64,000 nt of DNA from Lepidostoma basale (lineage: Eukaryota > Arthropoda > Insecta > Trichoptera > Lepidostomatidae). Each line of letters opens with the position of its first letter. Position 1 is the stretch's first letter. Positions 43,847-53,140 of the stretch are shown here, one piece after another. The stretch is taken from the NCBI GenBank assembly GCA_022606425.2, contig JAHDVF020000172.1, forward strand, positions 682,001 through 746,000. Reading direction: 5' to 3'. The translations under genes and the position numbers were made by a program. The notes under the pieces were generated by a model. The model did not search any database. It saw nothing but the letters and a program-made list of their open reading frames with translations, and was not told where the DNA came from.

Positions 43847-43889
43847 TTGCCAACTAGATTCGTTTGTACCCAAGCTTCCTCAGGGCTTC
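43847..43889 (-). ncRNA. Possible hammerhead remnant (further family)
   Basis: Minus strand: GCC (stem I), canonical CTGAGGA, A, GCTTG-GGTA-CAAAC (one mismatch), GAA, TCTAGT, TGGC. Stem I and the core fit, but stem III has lost the usual ACATGTC. Confidence 0.3.
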
Positions 43890-43899
43890 GTAATAATAG

Positions 43900-44755
43900 A
43901 ACAACAACATAGATTTACATGTTTATATAGTAGATAGAAAGAGAGGGAGGGGGAAGAAAACAGGGACAGGTATATTCAAAAAGTGTTTACCTCCAGAAAT
44001 AACACATTTCACAAAAAGATAATAAGGTATGTCAAGTAGCAGTAATTACTATGTAAACGTTATTTTCAATTTCCAATGTGTAATATTATGGAATTCCGCA
44101 GTGGTAATGCCTTAGCTTTCAATATAATAATTGTATTTCTTCGATAGCTACTCGAAAAAGCAATACTCTTTTTCTTAACAACGTAATGAGGTTTATTCGA
44201 TATTATTCAGGTCAGAAAGGTTTAAAACGCAGGAACTCGCAAATAGTGCAAACTAATCCAATTGAACCGGAAAGAGTATCCGCCTGCCTCGCGTGAAGAG
44301 AATCAACACTCCCCGGAGCGTATCAAGTCGGCACTTAAATGCTTTCGCTGCATCGGCGAAATTATACTTCGAGAAGGCTTAAACACTTCACCTTTCTCTC
44401 TGGACCCTTGTGCCCGACTTGGGATATTCCAAGTGGATAAAGATCTTACGGAGAGGAAACTTGCCACTCGAATCATTTAACTTCAATTTTAAAATTTGGC
44501 CCCACACGCGAGGAAGGATTGCAAAGCCAAGTGTACCTTTGTTTTTCTTTCATATTTGCCTAAACTTTTTGTTATTTATTCTCATTTTAATAAATAAATT
44601 AAAACCTTTTTTCACTCTTTATAGACACGTTTCAGTTAATACATAATAACTCTGAGCTGCTTTGCAAATTGACACTGAATACCCCCATGTCTCGCACAAG
44701 ACACACCGCGAGCCAAGTTTTCCATATTCCTATTTATTTATTTATTATTATTATT
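43900..44755. other. Mostly unassigned DNA
   Basis: 44067-44120 is a family B end. 44220-44480 is GC-balanced with an open plus-strand frame (44262-44480, 72 codons) but no recognised domain. Confidence 0.4.
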
Positions 44756-44762
44756 TACGTAT

Positions 44763-44903
44763 ACGTATACAACAGGTCAATTGAACCCAATTATTGTATA
44801 CAATTTGTTTTTAAGCTGATATATTGATTCTCGTGACATGTGATAAGTAGCGCCATTTTATTGTCACGATAATTCTACACCAGACCAAAGACAGTGTGAC
44901 AAT
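44763..44903 (-). mobile_element. tRNA-derived SINE, 3' part (split by LINE)
   Basis: Contains the inverted type 1 tail (CAACAGGTCAATTGAACCCA) and body up to AGTGTGACAAT, where the CR1/Jockey LINE interrupts. The other part is at 47858-47944. Joining the two sides at GACAAT restores the normal SINE order. Confidence 0.88.
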
Positions 44904-47857
44904 TTTCATTTTTCATTTATTTTGCTAATAATCACAAACATTACAGACATACAATTCCAAATCATTTGCAATTACATTATAGACAGAGAAGCATTAAAAA
45001 AATAAAAATTAAGCTTAAGAGTAAGAAAAAATCATAACATTGATATTGCATCCCTGAGGCAACTCACACTATCACGAAATATGTCGACCTCCGAGGCGAT
45101 CCGATTAAGCAATAAGATTGCCCTACCCACAGGCATTACCATTGGCAGGTTGGTTCTGCAGCGTGGCAAATAAAACAATCTGTGCTGTATTTGACGAAGG
45201 TAATTATCAGGGACAAATAGACCTACATCACTCAGGACATCCGAGTTCTGTATACGGCCGCCAATCAGCTGAAAGAAGTGAACTCCCAAGTGAATGTTCC
45301 TCCTTCTCTCCAATGATTGGTAGCTTAGCATACCTAGCAAGAATTCAGTCGGAAAGAGCCACGGGTAATAACCGCGCTCCCTGAGGTAAAGAAAGCGCAG
45401 AAATTTTTTCTGCACTCGCTCCACCATCAGAGAATATCGGATCCCAGGCGGTGACCAAATAACGGAACTATATTCCAGCCGACTTCTTACCAGGGAATTA
45501 TACAACACCCTAAGTACCTGTGTGTTTGAAAATATCTTGGCATTCCTGAAAACAAATCCAAGCATTTTAATGGAACTATTACATAGAGCAACTATGTGAA
45601 GATTGAACGATAATTGAGCATCGAACAGAACACCGAGATCTCTGGATGTAGAAGCTCTTTCAAGCTGTACCCCATCCATAAGATAGCGAAAGTATAATGT
45701 TTTCGATGCCCGTGTGTATGACATAACAAAGCACTTGGAGACGTTGAAGAATAATTTGTTACGTTTACTCCATTGGGTTATGCTCTGAATGTCACACTGA
45801 AGCTTCAAGCAATCTGAGGGATTCTCTATTTCAGAGAAAACTTTTATGTCATCAGCAAATAATAAAAAATTTGAAAACTTTATTTCGTTAGAAATATCAT
45901 TTATGAATATCGTGAAAAGCAATGGTCCTAAATTAGACCCTTGTGGCACCCCTGATGAGGTGTGAAAGGCCGAAGACTGAAAAAGTCCATATGACACATA
46001 TTGTTTTCGAGATGTTAGATAGCTAGAGAAAAGCTTGAGCAGATTGTCACTAAAGCCAATCCTTTGAAGCTTTCGAAGCAAAAGTTGGTGGTCCACCTTA
46101 TCAAACGCTTTTGAAAAATCGCTATACGAGCAGTCGACTTGTGCACCTTTATCAAGGCACTTAGTGACAAAGTTCGTAAATACCATCAAATTTGTAATGG
46201 TTGAACGCCCTGATCTGAATCCATGCTGTTCATTAATTATGAATGGTTCTATCTTTGGGTTAATAAAACGATGTATTAACGCCTCAAATACCTTCGCAGG
46301 TGTAGATAAAATTGCTACTGGTCGATAATTTTCAACACATGATTTTGTGCCTTTCTTGAAAACTGGAGAGATTTTAGAAATCTTCCAAAGTTCCGGAAAG
46401 ACACCCGTTTGTAGCGATCGATTAAATATAATGGACAGTGGTTTTTTGAAAATGTGGTTGTAACCTTTTAATATAAAGGTTGGAACAAAATCTGGACCTA
46501 ATGAATTCGTGTTTTTGAGTTGATTAATAGCCTTGAAGACTTCACATTCACTGAAAAAATCTATGGAAATATCTTGAGCGCCCTGAGTCATATTCTGCGA
46601 ATCAGCATGGACTGCCTCATTTGATGGAGTACTGAACACAGATTTAAAATGTTCAGCGAACGCATTCACAACTTCTCTATTGTGAACCTCTTGACCTTGC
46701 CACGTCATTGTATCAATAACACCACCATCATGGCGTTTGGAGTCTATATATTTCCAAAAATCATTGGGATTTCTCAAGATATCGGCTCCAATGTTGGATA
46801 TATATGATTTGAAAGAAGATCTCATTTTACATTTTACCGTAGCTCGAAGACTACTAAAGAGAGTGTAGTAATGTGAATTACCAGAAGACTTCCACTTTTT
46901 GTGGTAACTATGTTTCATTCTGATGTCACTGATAATATCTCGAGTGAACCACCTCGGATATCGTCTATTAGTGGTAGCCGGGGGTTTCCTAGGGAAGCAA
47001 TCATCAAAACAAGAATACACAATGTCATAAAAAACTTGTACGGCCTCATTCACGTCTGTTATAGAGCGAAGTTGATCCCAGTTTGCCTGAAAAAGTGCAT
47101 CATAGAGGAAACTGAAATCACCATTGGAAAAATTCCAGCCCCTCCATGATACCGTGTCCGCAGTAGGGACCCTAGAATGTGGTCTTGAAGTCTCTATAAT
47201 CAAGTCGAAATTTAAAGCAGGATGGTAAGAGTCCTCTTTCGTGAGGGGAGATTCGCCTCGAGAAACGGATACCGGAACTGTCGAAAATATTAAATCAAGT
47301 ATTCTTTGTTTGGTATTCAGAATGCCATTGCACTGGACGAGTCCCAGCACCGAACACATAAATGAGATCTCCTCATCGACATCCCTGCTCTGTGCCGAGT
47401 ACAAATTAAAATCGCCCAGTAAAATGACACGCTTATCCCCAATTATTAGCAGATTACAAAGAATCTTATTAAAAAATAATCTATAAGACTCTAAAGAACT
47501 CTGAGGAGGAAAATATATTACGCATATGTAAACTATCGTACCTCTATATGTGAGCTTAAGCCAAAGATCTTCATTGACCGTTTCCAACATAGAAAATCTC
47601 TGGATATCCATAGATTGTCCGTGTCTCACGGCCAACAAACACCCCCACCCTGCCTGTGAGCACTACAAGAGGACGCGCGATCTCTCCTAAACACAATAAA
47701 ATCCGACGTGAATAGTTCCGAGCTCAAAACGCTATCACTAAGCCACGTCTCGGTCAAACATATTATATCAAAATCACATCCTGCTACCTCATTGTAAAAC
47801 TCGGTGCATTTGGTATTTAACCCTCGTGCGTTCTGATAAAAACATTTTAATGAAGAG
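44904..47857 (-). mobile_element. CR1/Jockey-type LINE inserted in a SINE
   Basis: Flanked by GACAAT at 44898-44903 and 47858-47863, a 6-bp target-site duplication. The 3' UTR (about 130 bp) ends in an ATGAAAAATGAAAA-type tail next to the left duplicate. The 5' end is cut just before the endonuclease domain, so the 5' UTR and ORF1 are missing (5' truncation). Length about 2.95 kb. Confidence 0.9.
45032..47638 (-). CDS. LINE ORF2: endonuclease C-terminal part and reverse transcriptase
   Basis: 868 codons. The endonuclease part carries GDFNLYS (residues 75-81) and SYHP (137-140), the Asp and Ser-His positions of APE-type endonucleases. RT motifs follow: NSLGPDFVPT (about 378), ENYRPVAIL (437), QHGFRSGRS (471), CSYSDFSKAFDKVD (503-516) with the first catalytic Asp, SGVPQGSNLGPLLF (562-575) and LLFADDIK (592-599) with the second pair of Asp residues. 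The C-terminus reads LRVLYNSLVRSRLEYSSVIW and GLFVPDNYLRQIQHRLFYLP. The whole RT is uninterrupted, so the element is young. It cuts target DNA and reverse-transcribes its own RNA in the nucleus (family knowledge). One frameshift separates it from the N-terminal piece upstream. CR1 versus Jockey clade is not resolved by eye. Confidence 0.93.
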   Translation of the reverse strand: MLAVRHGQSMDIQRFSMLETVNEDLWLKLTYRGTIVYICVIYFPPQSSLESYRLFFNKILCNLLIIGDKRVILLGDFNLYSAQSRDVDEEISFMCSVLGLVQCNGILNTKQRILDLIFSTVPVSVSRGESPLTKEDSYHPALNFDLIIETSRPHSRVPTADTVSWRGWNFSNGDFSFLYDALFQANWDQLRSITDVNEAVQVFYDIVYSCFDDCFPRKPPATTNRRYPRWFTRDIISDIRMKHSYHKKWKSSGNSHYYTLFSSLRATVKCKMRSSFKSYISNIGADILRNPNDFWKYIDSKRHDGGVIDTMTWQGQEVHNREVVNAFAEHFKSVFSTPSNEAVHADSQNMTQGAQDISIDFFSECEVFKAINQLKNTNSLGPDFVPTFILKGYNHIFKKPLSIIFNRSLQTGVFPELWKISKISPVFKKGTKSCVENYRPVAILSTPAKVFEALIHRFINPKIEPFIINEQHGFRSGRSTITNLMVFTNFVTKCLDKGAQVDCSYSDFSKAFDKVDHQLLLRKLQRIGFSDNLLKLFSSYLTSRKQYVSYGLFQSSAFHTSSGVPQGSNLGPLLFTIFINDISNEIKFSNFLLFADDIKVFSEIENPSDCLKLQCDIQSITQWSKRNKLFFNVSKCFVMSYTRASKTLYFRYLMDGVQLERASTSRDLGVLFDAQLSFNLHIVALCNSSIKMLGFVFRNAKIFSNTQVLRVLYNSLVRSRLEYSSVIWSPPGIRYSLMVERVQKKFLRFLYLRERGYYPWLFPTEFLLGMLSYQSLERRRNIHLGVHFFQLIGGRIQNSDVLSDVGLFVPDNYLRQIQHRLFYLPRCRTNLPMVMPVGRAILLLNRIASEVDIFRDSVSCLRDAISML

Positions 47858-47862
47858 GACAA
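47626..47862 (-). CDS. LINE ORF2: N-terminal endonuclease piece
   Basis: Encodes SSSLKCFYQNARGLNTK (the metal-binding Asn motif), DFDIICLTETWLSDS (catalytic Glu) and SAHRQGGGV, then runs into a stop. Loss of one T in a T-run near 47637 would explain the shift, because GGGV continues as LLAVRHG in the other frame. No ATG opens it; the annotated start lies in the SINE target duplication, so the real start was lost by 5' truncation. Confidence 0.85.
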   Translation of the reverse strand: MSSSLKCFYQNARGLNTKCTEFYNEVAGCDFDIICLTETWLSDSVLSSELFTSDFIVFRRDRASSCSAHRQGGGVCWP

Positions 47863-47944
47863 TCACACTGCCACCGCCAGGAATCGAACCCGGAACCTTC
47901 GGTATGGCAGTCAAAGCTCTTACCACTCTGCCACGAAGGTCGTC
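47858..47944 (-). mobile_element. tRNA-derived SINE, 5' part (split by LINE)
   Basis: Minus strand: GACGACCTTCGTGGCAGAGT (box A), box B GGTTCGATTCC at 47880-47890, GGTGGCAGTGTGATTGTC, then the LINE. It forms one SINE with 44763-44903. Confidence 0.9.
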
Positions 47945-48219
47945 TTATCATGCTCAGAGCTCGTCAATGTATTGTATTTGTGACGACTACAATAAGCATT
48001 TTGAAGACTTTGATGTTTTTCATTTGAACGAGCGAAATTTAAAAAAAAAATTTCGTCGAAACCTTTTGGCTTAAATGACACCATAATGTTACTTTTATTT
48101 TTTTATATTTATATTAGTTTTCACTACTTTTATAATGTTTAACTCTTAAATATTTTGCTAAGTCTCATTTTGTCTTAGCTTAATCTCGTTTCATACGATC
48201 GTCTATTAAGTGTTAACGA

Positions 48220-48525
48220 TGCAGAACCAACCTGCCAATGGTTATGCCGGTAGGTAGAGCATTATCTTTTCTTAATCGTATCACCTCGGAGTTTGACATA
48301 TTTTGTGATAGTTTGGCTCATCTGAGGGAAGCACTATCTTTTTTATAATTGTATGGTATATTTATTTTATTAATCTGTCATGCATCTTATGTGTCTCGCT
48401 CTTTTTATTAATCTATTATGTATTACTTATTATTGTGTATCTCTAACTTGTATCTTAAGTGTATTGGAAAAAAAATCTGTAATGCTTTAGATATGTTTAA
48501 AAATAAATAAATGAAATGAAACTAT
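48220..48525 (+). mobile_element. CR1/Jockey-type LINE 3' end, 5'-truncated
   Basis: The plus strand encodes RTNLPMVMPVGRALSFLNRI, TSEFDIFCDSLAHLREAL and SFL with a stop at about 48348, matching the end of the LINE at 45032-47638 (LPMVMPVGRAILLLNRIASE). A 3' UTR of about 170 bp ends in AATAAATAAATGAAATGAAA. Confidence 0.85.
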
Positions 48526-48529
48526 TATT

Positions 48530-49280
48530 TTATTTTTGTTGTGGCATGTAATTGGCCTTTCTTTATCTTTTCTAAGTGTTATCCCCATTTTATATGTACT
48601 CGTATACTCGTATGTAATTGATATCGCTCTAATAATATTTATCGATGCACAACTATACAAAAATTATGAAAGTATTTTTTTTGGTCAAAACATGTGTTTT
48701 ATTTATTAATCCAATTTTTTTTTTGCTTTAAAGTAGAAAAAATAGTACTTATACTTTTACTTTGGTAAGAAGACAATACTAGATGGTTTGATATATTGAA
48801 AATTTGAATAAAACACTTTTTTACTGGTCGGTTTGTATACAGCCCTGATAAAGCTCGTTACAGAGTGAATTTTAACCTTTATACGGGTTGCAGATTTATT
48901 ATGTTGCATATACAAAAATATTGTTACAAATTTAAAGTAAAATTATGAATAGGTCTGTTTATTGTCCCTCCAAGTAACAATTAGTCCTGAATCAGATGAC
49001 TAAACAAAGGGCAGGAAGGTCAGCCATAAAAACTGAATGCTTCCTTCCTAGCTGGGACCATTAAAATTTTACCGCCAAGCCCCAAATATAAAAGGACAGC
49101 CTATAACGTACTTGTTTATTTATAACCCGACGATATATTTATATCTCTGAGAATTTGCACGTCAACCTGCCGCTCCATGAAATATAGGATTTAACAGTTA
49201 TTCCAAATTTATGAAAGCGTGAGAACCATATTCAAGATATTGGATTTTTGATTATGTTAATAATTTTATCATAAACATGC
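48530..49280. other. No gene recognised; one possible hammerhead remnant
   Basis: AT-rich. At 48845-48870 the string CTGATAAAGCTCGTTACAGA GTGAA has a hammerhead-like order (core with A at position 8, a short stem II, GAA), but stem III is not convincing. Confidence 0.35.
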
Positions 49281-49284
49281 TTAG

Positions 49285-49560
49285 ATTTATAATGACATTT
49301 GCTTTTTACGCATAACATAGAGATTTATAATAAAAAAATTTTAAAGCAGAACCTAACTTAACAGAACCTTAAGATTTTTAATGACATTTATTTTTAAAGC
49401 AGAACGGAGATATTTATAATGACATTTTATTAAAAGCCGAACCTTAACAAACAGAACCTGAAGATTTAATAAGTACATTTATTTTTAAAACAGAACCTAC
49501 ATATTTATAATGACATTTATTTTTAAAATGAGAACCTTACTAAACATTTTTTTCTTTTTT
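49285..49560. repeat. Degenerate approximately 91-bp tandem repeat
   Basis: GACATTTATTTTTAAA-type blocks recur with alternating spacings of 38 and 53 bp (49294, 49383, 49421, 49474, 49512), separated by AGAACCT motifs. About three units of 91 bp, degenerate. Confidence 0.6.
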
Positions 49561-49638
49561 AAACACAAAAATTGAACTATTTTTTTTAATCGTGAATACG
49601 AGTATGCTAAGATTTATATTGAAATTTATTTTAAAGGC

Positions 49639-49648
49639 ATGACTAACA
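49639..49648. repeat. Target-site duplication, left, of the RTE element
   Basis: ATGACTAACA, repeated exactly at 52882-52891 on the other side of the element. Confidence 0.8.
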
Positions 49649-49896
49649 GGGGGTGTAAGGGGAAATATCAGTATACCTGCCCAAATGTCAACCTCACCTG
49701 CCCGTGGTGCACCCTGCTAACTAACAAACGAGGCCCTGGCGACCGAAGAGATGGCGGGATAACCATCTAGACAACTACTTGTACAAATGAACACCGGTGA
49801 CGGGCAGCAGCGCCACTGGAACAAGTAGGCAAACTCTGCGATCACCAACCCGCTTGCCCAGCGTGGTGATTAGGGCAAAACCTCCCAAACCAAAAA

Positions 49897-51513
49897 ATGA
49901 TGAACACACCAACAAAATGGCCCCTAGTTCCCGGTAGCCCTTCTATTCCTGGTCAAGGTAGCGACCACGGTAACGGTAGGGTAGGGGGTGCGAAGAATCC
50001 CCGGGTTACGGCCGGCTACCAACAACGACGACTACATCTGGCAACTTTCAACGGACGAACGCTGAGATTGAATGAACACATTGAGGCACTCGAGGTGGAA
50101 CTGAGTAAGATAAAGTGGCACGTTCTGGGACTATCAGAAGTCCGCAGAGAAGGAGAAGATACGATAACCCTCGACTCTGGCCATCTACTCTACTATCGAG
50201 AGGGAGGCGAACAACTCTCCCAAGGCGGCGTTGGCTTCCTGATCAACAAAGCCCTGATCAATAATGTAGTGGAGGTGAGCAGTGTGTCGGGCCGCGTGGC
50301 ATACATGATCCTCAAATTAACGGATAGATACTCTCTAAAGATCATACAAGTATATGCACCTCAAAGTAAATATCCGGATGAGGATGTAGAGGCCTTCTAT
50401 GAAGACGTTACACGGGCCCTAGATAACACCACCAAAACCCACTTCAGTGTTGTTATGGGAGATTTCAACGCCAAAATGGGAATACAGAAGTTTGATGAAT
50501 CGTGGATCGGACCATACGGTATTGGTAACAGAAATTCGAGGGGACAAATGCTAGCAAATTTCTTGGAGCTACGGAAATTATCTCTGATGAACTCTTTCTT
50601 CAAGAAGAAGCCCCAAAGGAGATGGACCTGGCATAGTGCTGACAAAGTTACCAAAAATGAGATCGACTTCATCATTGCGGACAAGAGACACATAGTTGAA
50701 GACGTCACGGTTATCAACAGATTTAAAACCGGAAGTGATCACCGTCTAGTAAGAGCCTGCATAAATATCAACTATAAAATCGAGAGAACTCGACTGATGA
50801 GATCAACTATCCGCCCAAATCTGCTGGAAGCCAATGTGAGCTCCGATAATTTCCAACTAGAACTTAAAAACCAATTTGACGCGTTGGAAGATACCGAAAA
50901 TGTTGACGAGAAGAACACATGTATAACAAAAATCCTATACGAAACCGGACGTAAACACTTTCCAACGAAGCGCGATGGAAAGAAGTCCAAACTTTCCAGC
51001 GAGACACTGGAACTCATGAAAAGGAGACGAGAAATAGCTGGGTCAGATATGGCTTCAATTACTTCCCGAAACTTGAGTAAACAGATCAATTCGGCGATTC
51101 GAAGGGATCTTCGAAACGCAAACACACAAATGATCAAGGACGCAATTGAACAGAATAGGGGGTCCAAAGTGTTTACACAAAAACTGGGCAGAAGCCAACT
51201 GACTAAACTGAAAAATGAAGACGGCAATATCGTTACCTCCAAACCAGAGTTACTCGCGGAAGTCGAAAAATACTATGGACGTCTCTACTCTAAACACGCT
51301 ACAAGGCCCGTACTACATGACGAAGATGGTGATCCCAGAGCTAAAATAACCCGCCACCATACTGACGATCTCCCAGAGATAAACATAGATGAAATTGAGA
51401 TGGCCCTGAGACAGCTGAAAAACAACAAGGCACCAGGAGAAGATGGAATCACCACAGAACTTCTAAAAGCCGGAGGACTCCCAATTCTATGCGCACTACA
51501 AAAATTTTTTTAA
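49897..51513 (+). CDS. RTE ORF: endonuclease and start of reverse transcriptase
   Basis: 538 codons from an ATG after the GC-rich leader. APE endonuclease motifs: HLATFNGRTLR (47-57, metal-binding Asn), LGLSEVRR (77-84, catalytic Glu), VYAPQS (152-157), VVMGDFNAKMG (185-195, Asp and Asn), RRWTWHS (241-247), NEIDFII (254-260) and TGSDHRLV (278-285, Asp-His). A linker of about 200 residues follows, then RT block 1 (LKNNKAPGEDGITTELLK, about 505-522). It stops early at 51511-51513 because a run of T has seven bases instead of six; removing one would continue into the downstream RT frame (conceptual reading only). It is the nickase half of a self-copying element. Confidence 0.93.
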   Translation: MMNTPTKWPLVPGSPSIPGQGSDHGNGRVGGAKNPRVTAGYQQRRLHLATFNGRTLRLNEHIEALEVELSKIKWHVLGLSEVRREGEDTITLDSGHLLYYREGGEQLSQGGVGFLINKALINNVVEVSSVSGRVAYMILKLTDRYSLKIIQVYAPQSKYPDEDVEAFYEDVTRALDNTTKTHFSVVMGDFNAKMGIQKFDESWIGPYGIGNRNSRGQMLANFLELRKLSLMNSFFKKKPQRRWTWHSADKVTKNEIDFIIADKRHIVEDVTVINRFKTGSDHRLVRACININYKIERTRLMRSTIRPNLLEANVSSDNFQLELKNQFDALEDTENVDEKNTCITKILYETGRKHFPTKRDGKKSKLSSETLELMKRRREIAGSDMASITSRNLSKQINSAIRRDLRNANTQMIKDAIEQNRGSKVFTQKLGRSQLTKLKNEDGNIVTSKPELLAEVEKYYGRLYSKHATRPVLHDEDGDPRAKITRHHTDDLPEINIDEIEMALRQLKNNKAPGEDGITTELLKAGGLPILCALQKFF

Positions 51514-51514
51514 T

Positions 51515-52876
51515 TCCGTACTGCGTAAGGAATGCACACCGAAAGCGTGGAGCGAAAGTATCGTGGTCCTCTTTTTCAAAAAAGGAGACAAGACTTTGTT
51601 AAAAAACTACAGGCCGATCTCACTCCTAAGCCACGTTTATAAGTTGTTCTCAAGGGTCATAACAAACCGTCTTTCCCGCAGATTTGACGATTTTCAGCCT
51701 CCGGAGCAGGCTGGGTTCAGAGCAAACTTCAGCACCATAGACCACATCCATACAGTTAGGCAGATTATCCAGAAAACAGAAGAATATAATCGACCCCTAT
51801 GCCTTGCCTTTGTGGACTATGAGAAGGCCTTCGACTCTGTCGAGACCTGGGCTGTTCTGGAGTCTCTGCAGCGAAACCAGATTGATTGGAATTACGTACA
51901 GGTGTTGAAATGCCTCTATAATAACGCCACAATGTCCGTTCAAATCCAAAACCAGAAGACCAAACCGATTGAGCTGCAACGGGGAGTCAGACAAGGGGAT
52001 GTGATATCTCCGAAGCTGTTCACTTGTGCTTTGGAAGATATATTTAAAACTTTGGACTGGTCTGAACGTGGCCTCAACATAAATGGCGAATACATGTCTC
52101 ACCTTCGTTTTGCGGATGACATTGTTATTCTGGCGGAATCTGCTGGGCATCTAGAAGGCATGCTAGATGAACTGAACACTGCATCCAGACGAGTGGGTCT
52201 CGGGATGAATTTGGACAAGACGAAAGTCATGTATAATGAACATATTATCCCGGGATCAGTAACCGTCGATGGGTCGGCTCTCGAAGTGGTACAAGAATAC
52301 CCATATCTTGGCCAAATCATACAATTAGGACGAAACAATTTCGAGAAAGAAGCCAACCGAAGAATTCAGTTGGGTTGGGCAGCCTTTGGGAAATTACGTC
52401 ATGTTTTCACTTCCAAAATACCACAATGCCTCAAGACTAAAGTCTTCAACCAGTGCGTTTTGCCAGTCATAACATACGGAGCCGAGACGTGGACATTGAC
52501 AAAAGGTCTAGTCTACAGATTCAAGGTTGCCCAGCGCGCCATGGAAAGAGCCATGCTTGGAATAACCTTGAGGGATAGATTTAGAAACGAATTTATTCGA
52601 CAACAAACCAAGGTGACTGAGGTGGCTCTACGGATAGGCGGGCTGAAGTGGCGGTGGGCTGGCCATATCTGTCGGAGAACCGACAGCCGATGGGGAAGAC
52701 GGGTTCTGGAGTGGAGACCGCGTACAGGATTCCGTAGAGTTGGACGTCCCCCTGCCCGCTGGACCGACGATCTGAAGAGGATTGCTGGACATGGATGGAT
52801 GGGAGCGGCAATGGATAGGGGGCGGTGGAGGGCTTTGGGAGAGGCCTACATTCAGCAGTGGATGACAGACGGCTGA
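51515..52876 (+). CDS. RTE ORF: reverse transcriptase and C-terminus
   Basis: Continues the RTE protein in the +1 frame; an in-frame start-like codon exists at 51563, but no independent start is expected. Motifs counted from 51563: KNYRPISLLSHVYK (14-27), PPEQAGFRANFS (46-57), LAFVDYEKAFDSVE (81-94, catalytic Asp), GVRQGDVISPKLF (141-153), LRFADDIVIL (181-190, catalytic DD). The C-terminus has TYGAETWTL, ERAMLGITLRDRFRNEF, WRWAGHICRRTDSRWG and RRVGRPPARWTDDLKRI, and ends GEAYIQQWMTDG. No other stop or frameshift is present, so the copy is recent. Family role: target-primed reverse transcription; RTE proteins also mobilise SINEs. Confidence 0.93.
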   Translation, partial: SVLRKECTPKAWSESIVVLFFKKGDKTLLKNYRPISLLSHVYKLFSRVITNRLSRRFDDFQPPEQAGFRANFSTIDHIHTVRQIIQKTEEYNRPLCLAFVDYEKAFDSVETWAVLESLQRNQIDWNYVQVLKCLYNNATMSVQIQNQKTKPIELQRGVRQGDVISPKLFTCALEDIFKTLDWSERGLNINGEYMSHLRFADDIVILAESAGHLEGMLDELNTASRRVGLGMNLDKTKVMYNEHIIPGSVTVDGSALEVVQEYPYLGQIIQLGRNNFEKEANRRIQLGWAAFGKLRHVFTSKIPQCLKTKVFNQCVLPVITYGAETWTLTKGLVYRFKVAQRAMERAMLGITLRDRFRNEFIRQQTKVTEVALRIGGLKWRWAGHICRRTDSRWGRRVLEWRPRTGFRRVGRPPARWTDDLKRIAGHGWMGAAMDRGRWRALGEAYIQQWMTDG

Positions 52877-52881
52877 TGATG

Positions 52882-52891
52882 ATGACTAACA
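52882..52891. repeat. Target-site duplication, right, of the RTE element
   Basis: ATGACTAACA, identical to 49639-49648, directly after the TGATGATG tail. Confidence 0.8.
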
Positions 52892-53140
52892 AAGTATATT
52901 TCTACTAAAATTTTAAAGAGTATGAGGGAGATATTATTTCTGTATTTTAAGTGTGCGATTAAAACATTAAAAATTATATACTAAATATCTAAAAGTAACT
53001 ATTCTTATTACTGCCGTCCATAAATCTGTATAAAATCAATTAAAACCATAATTATAATGTGTAATTTATCACTAATATTGCATTATTGCAAAAAATCCAA
53101 CAATCTTGAAACTCTTGCTTTTAAAGAACCTTTATAAGGG

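Larger units (their letters stand above)
49649..52881 (+). mobile_element. RTE-clade LINE, near full length
   Basis: About 3.23 kb, the usual RTE length, bounded by the 10-bp duplication ATGACTAACA. It has a GC-rich 5' UTR of about 250 bp, one long ORF (endonuclease plus RT) with a single frameshift, and almost no 3' UTR: the stop is followed directly by TGATGATGATGAC, the short tandem tail typical of RTE. Composition is clearly richer in GC than the flanks, marking it as a foreign insertion. The 5' TSD and short 5' UTR suggest a complete copy. Confidence 0.92.

Noticed and set aside
50397..51242. Antisense open frames of 106 and 156 codons within the RTE element
   Set aside because: Shadows of the strongly coding plus strand.
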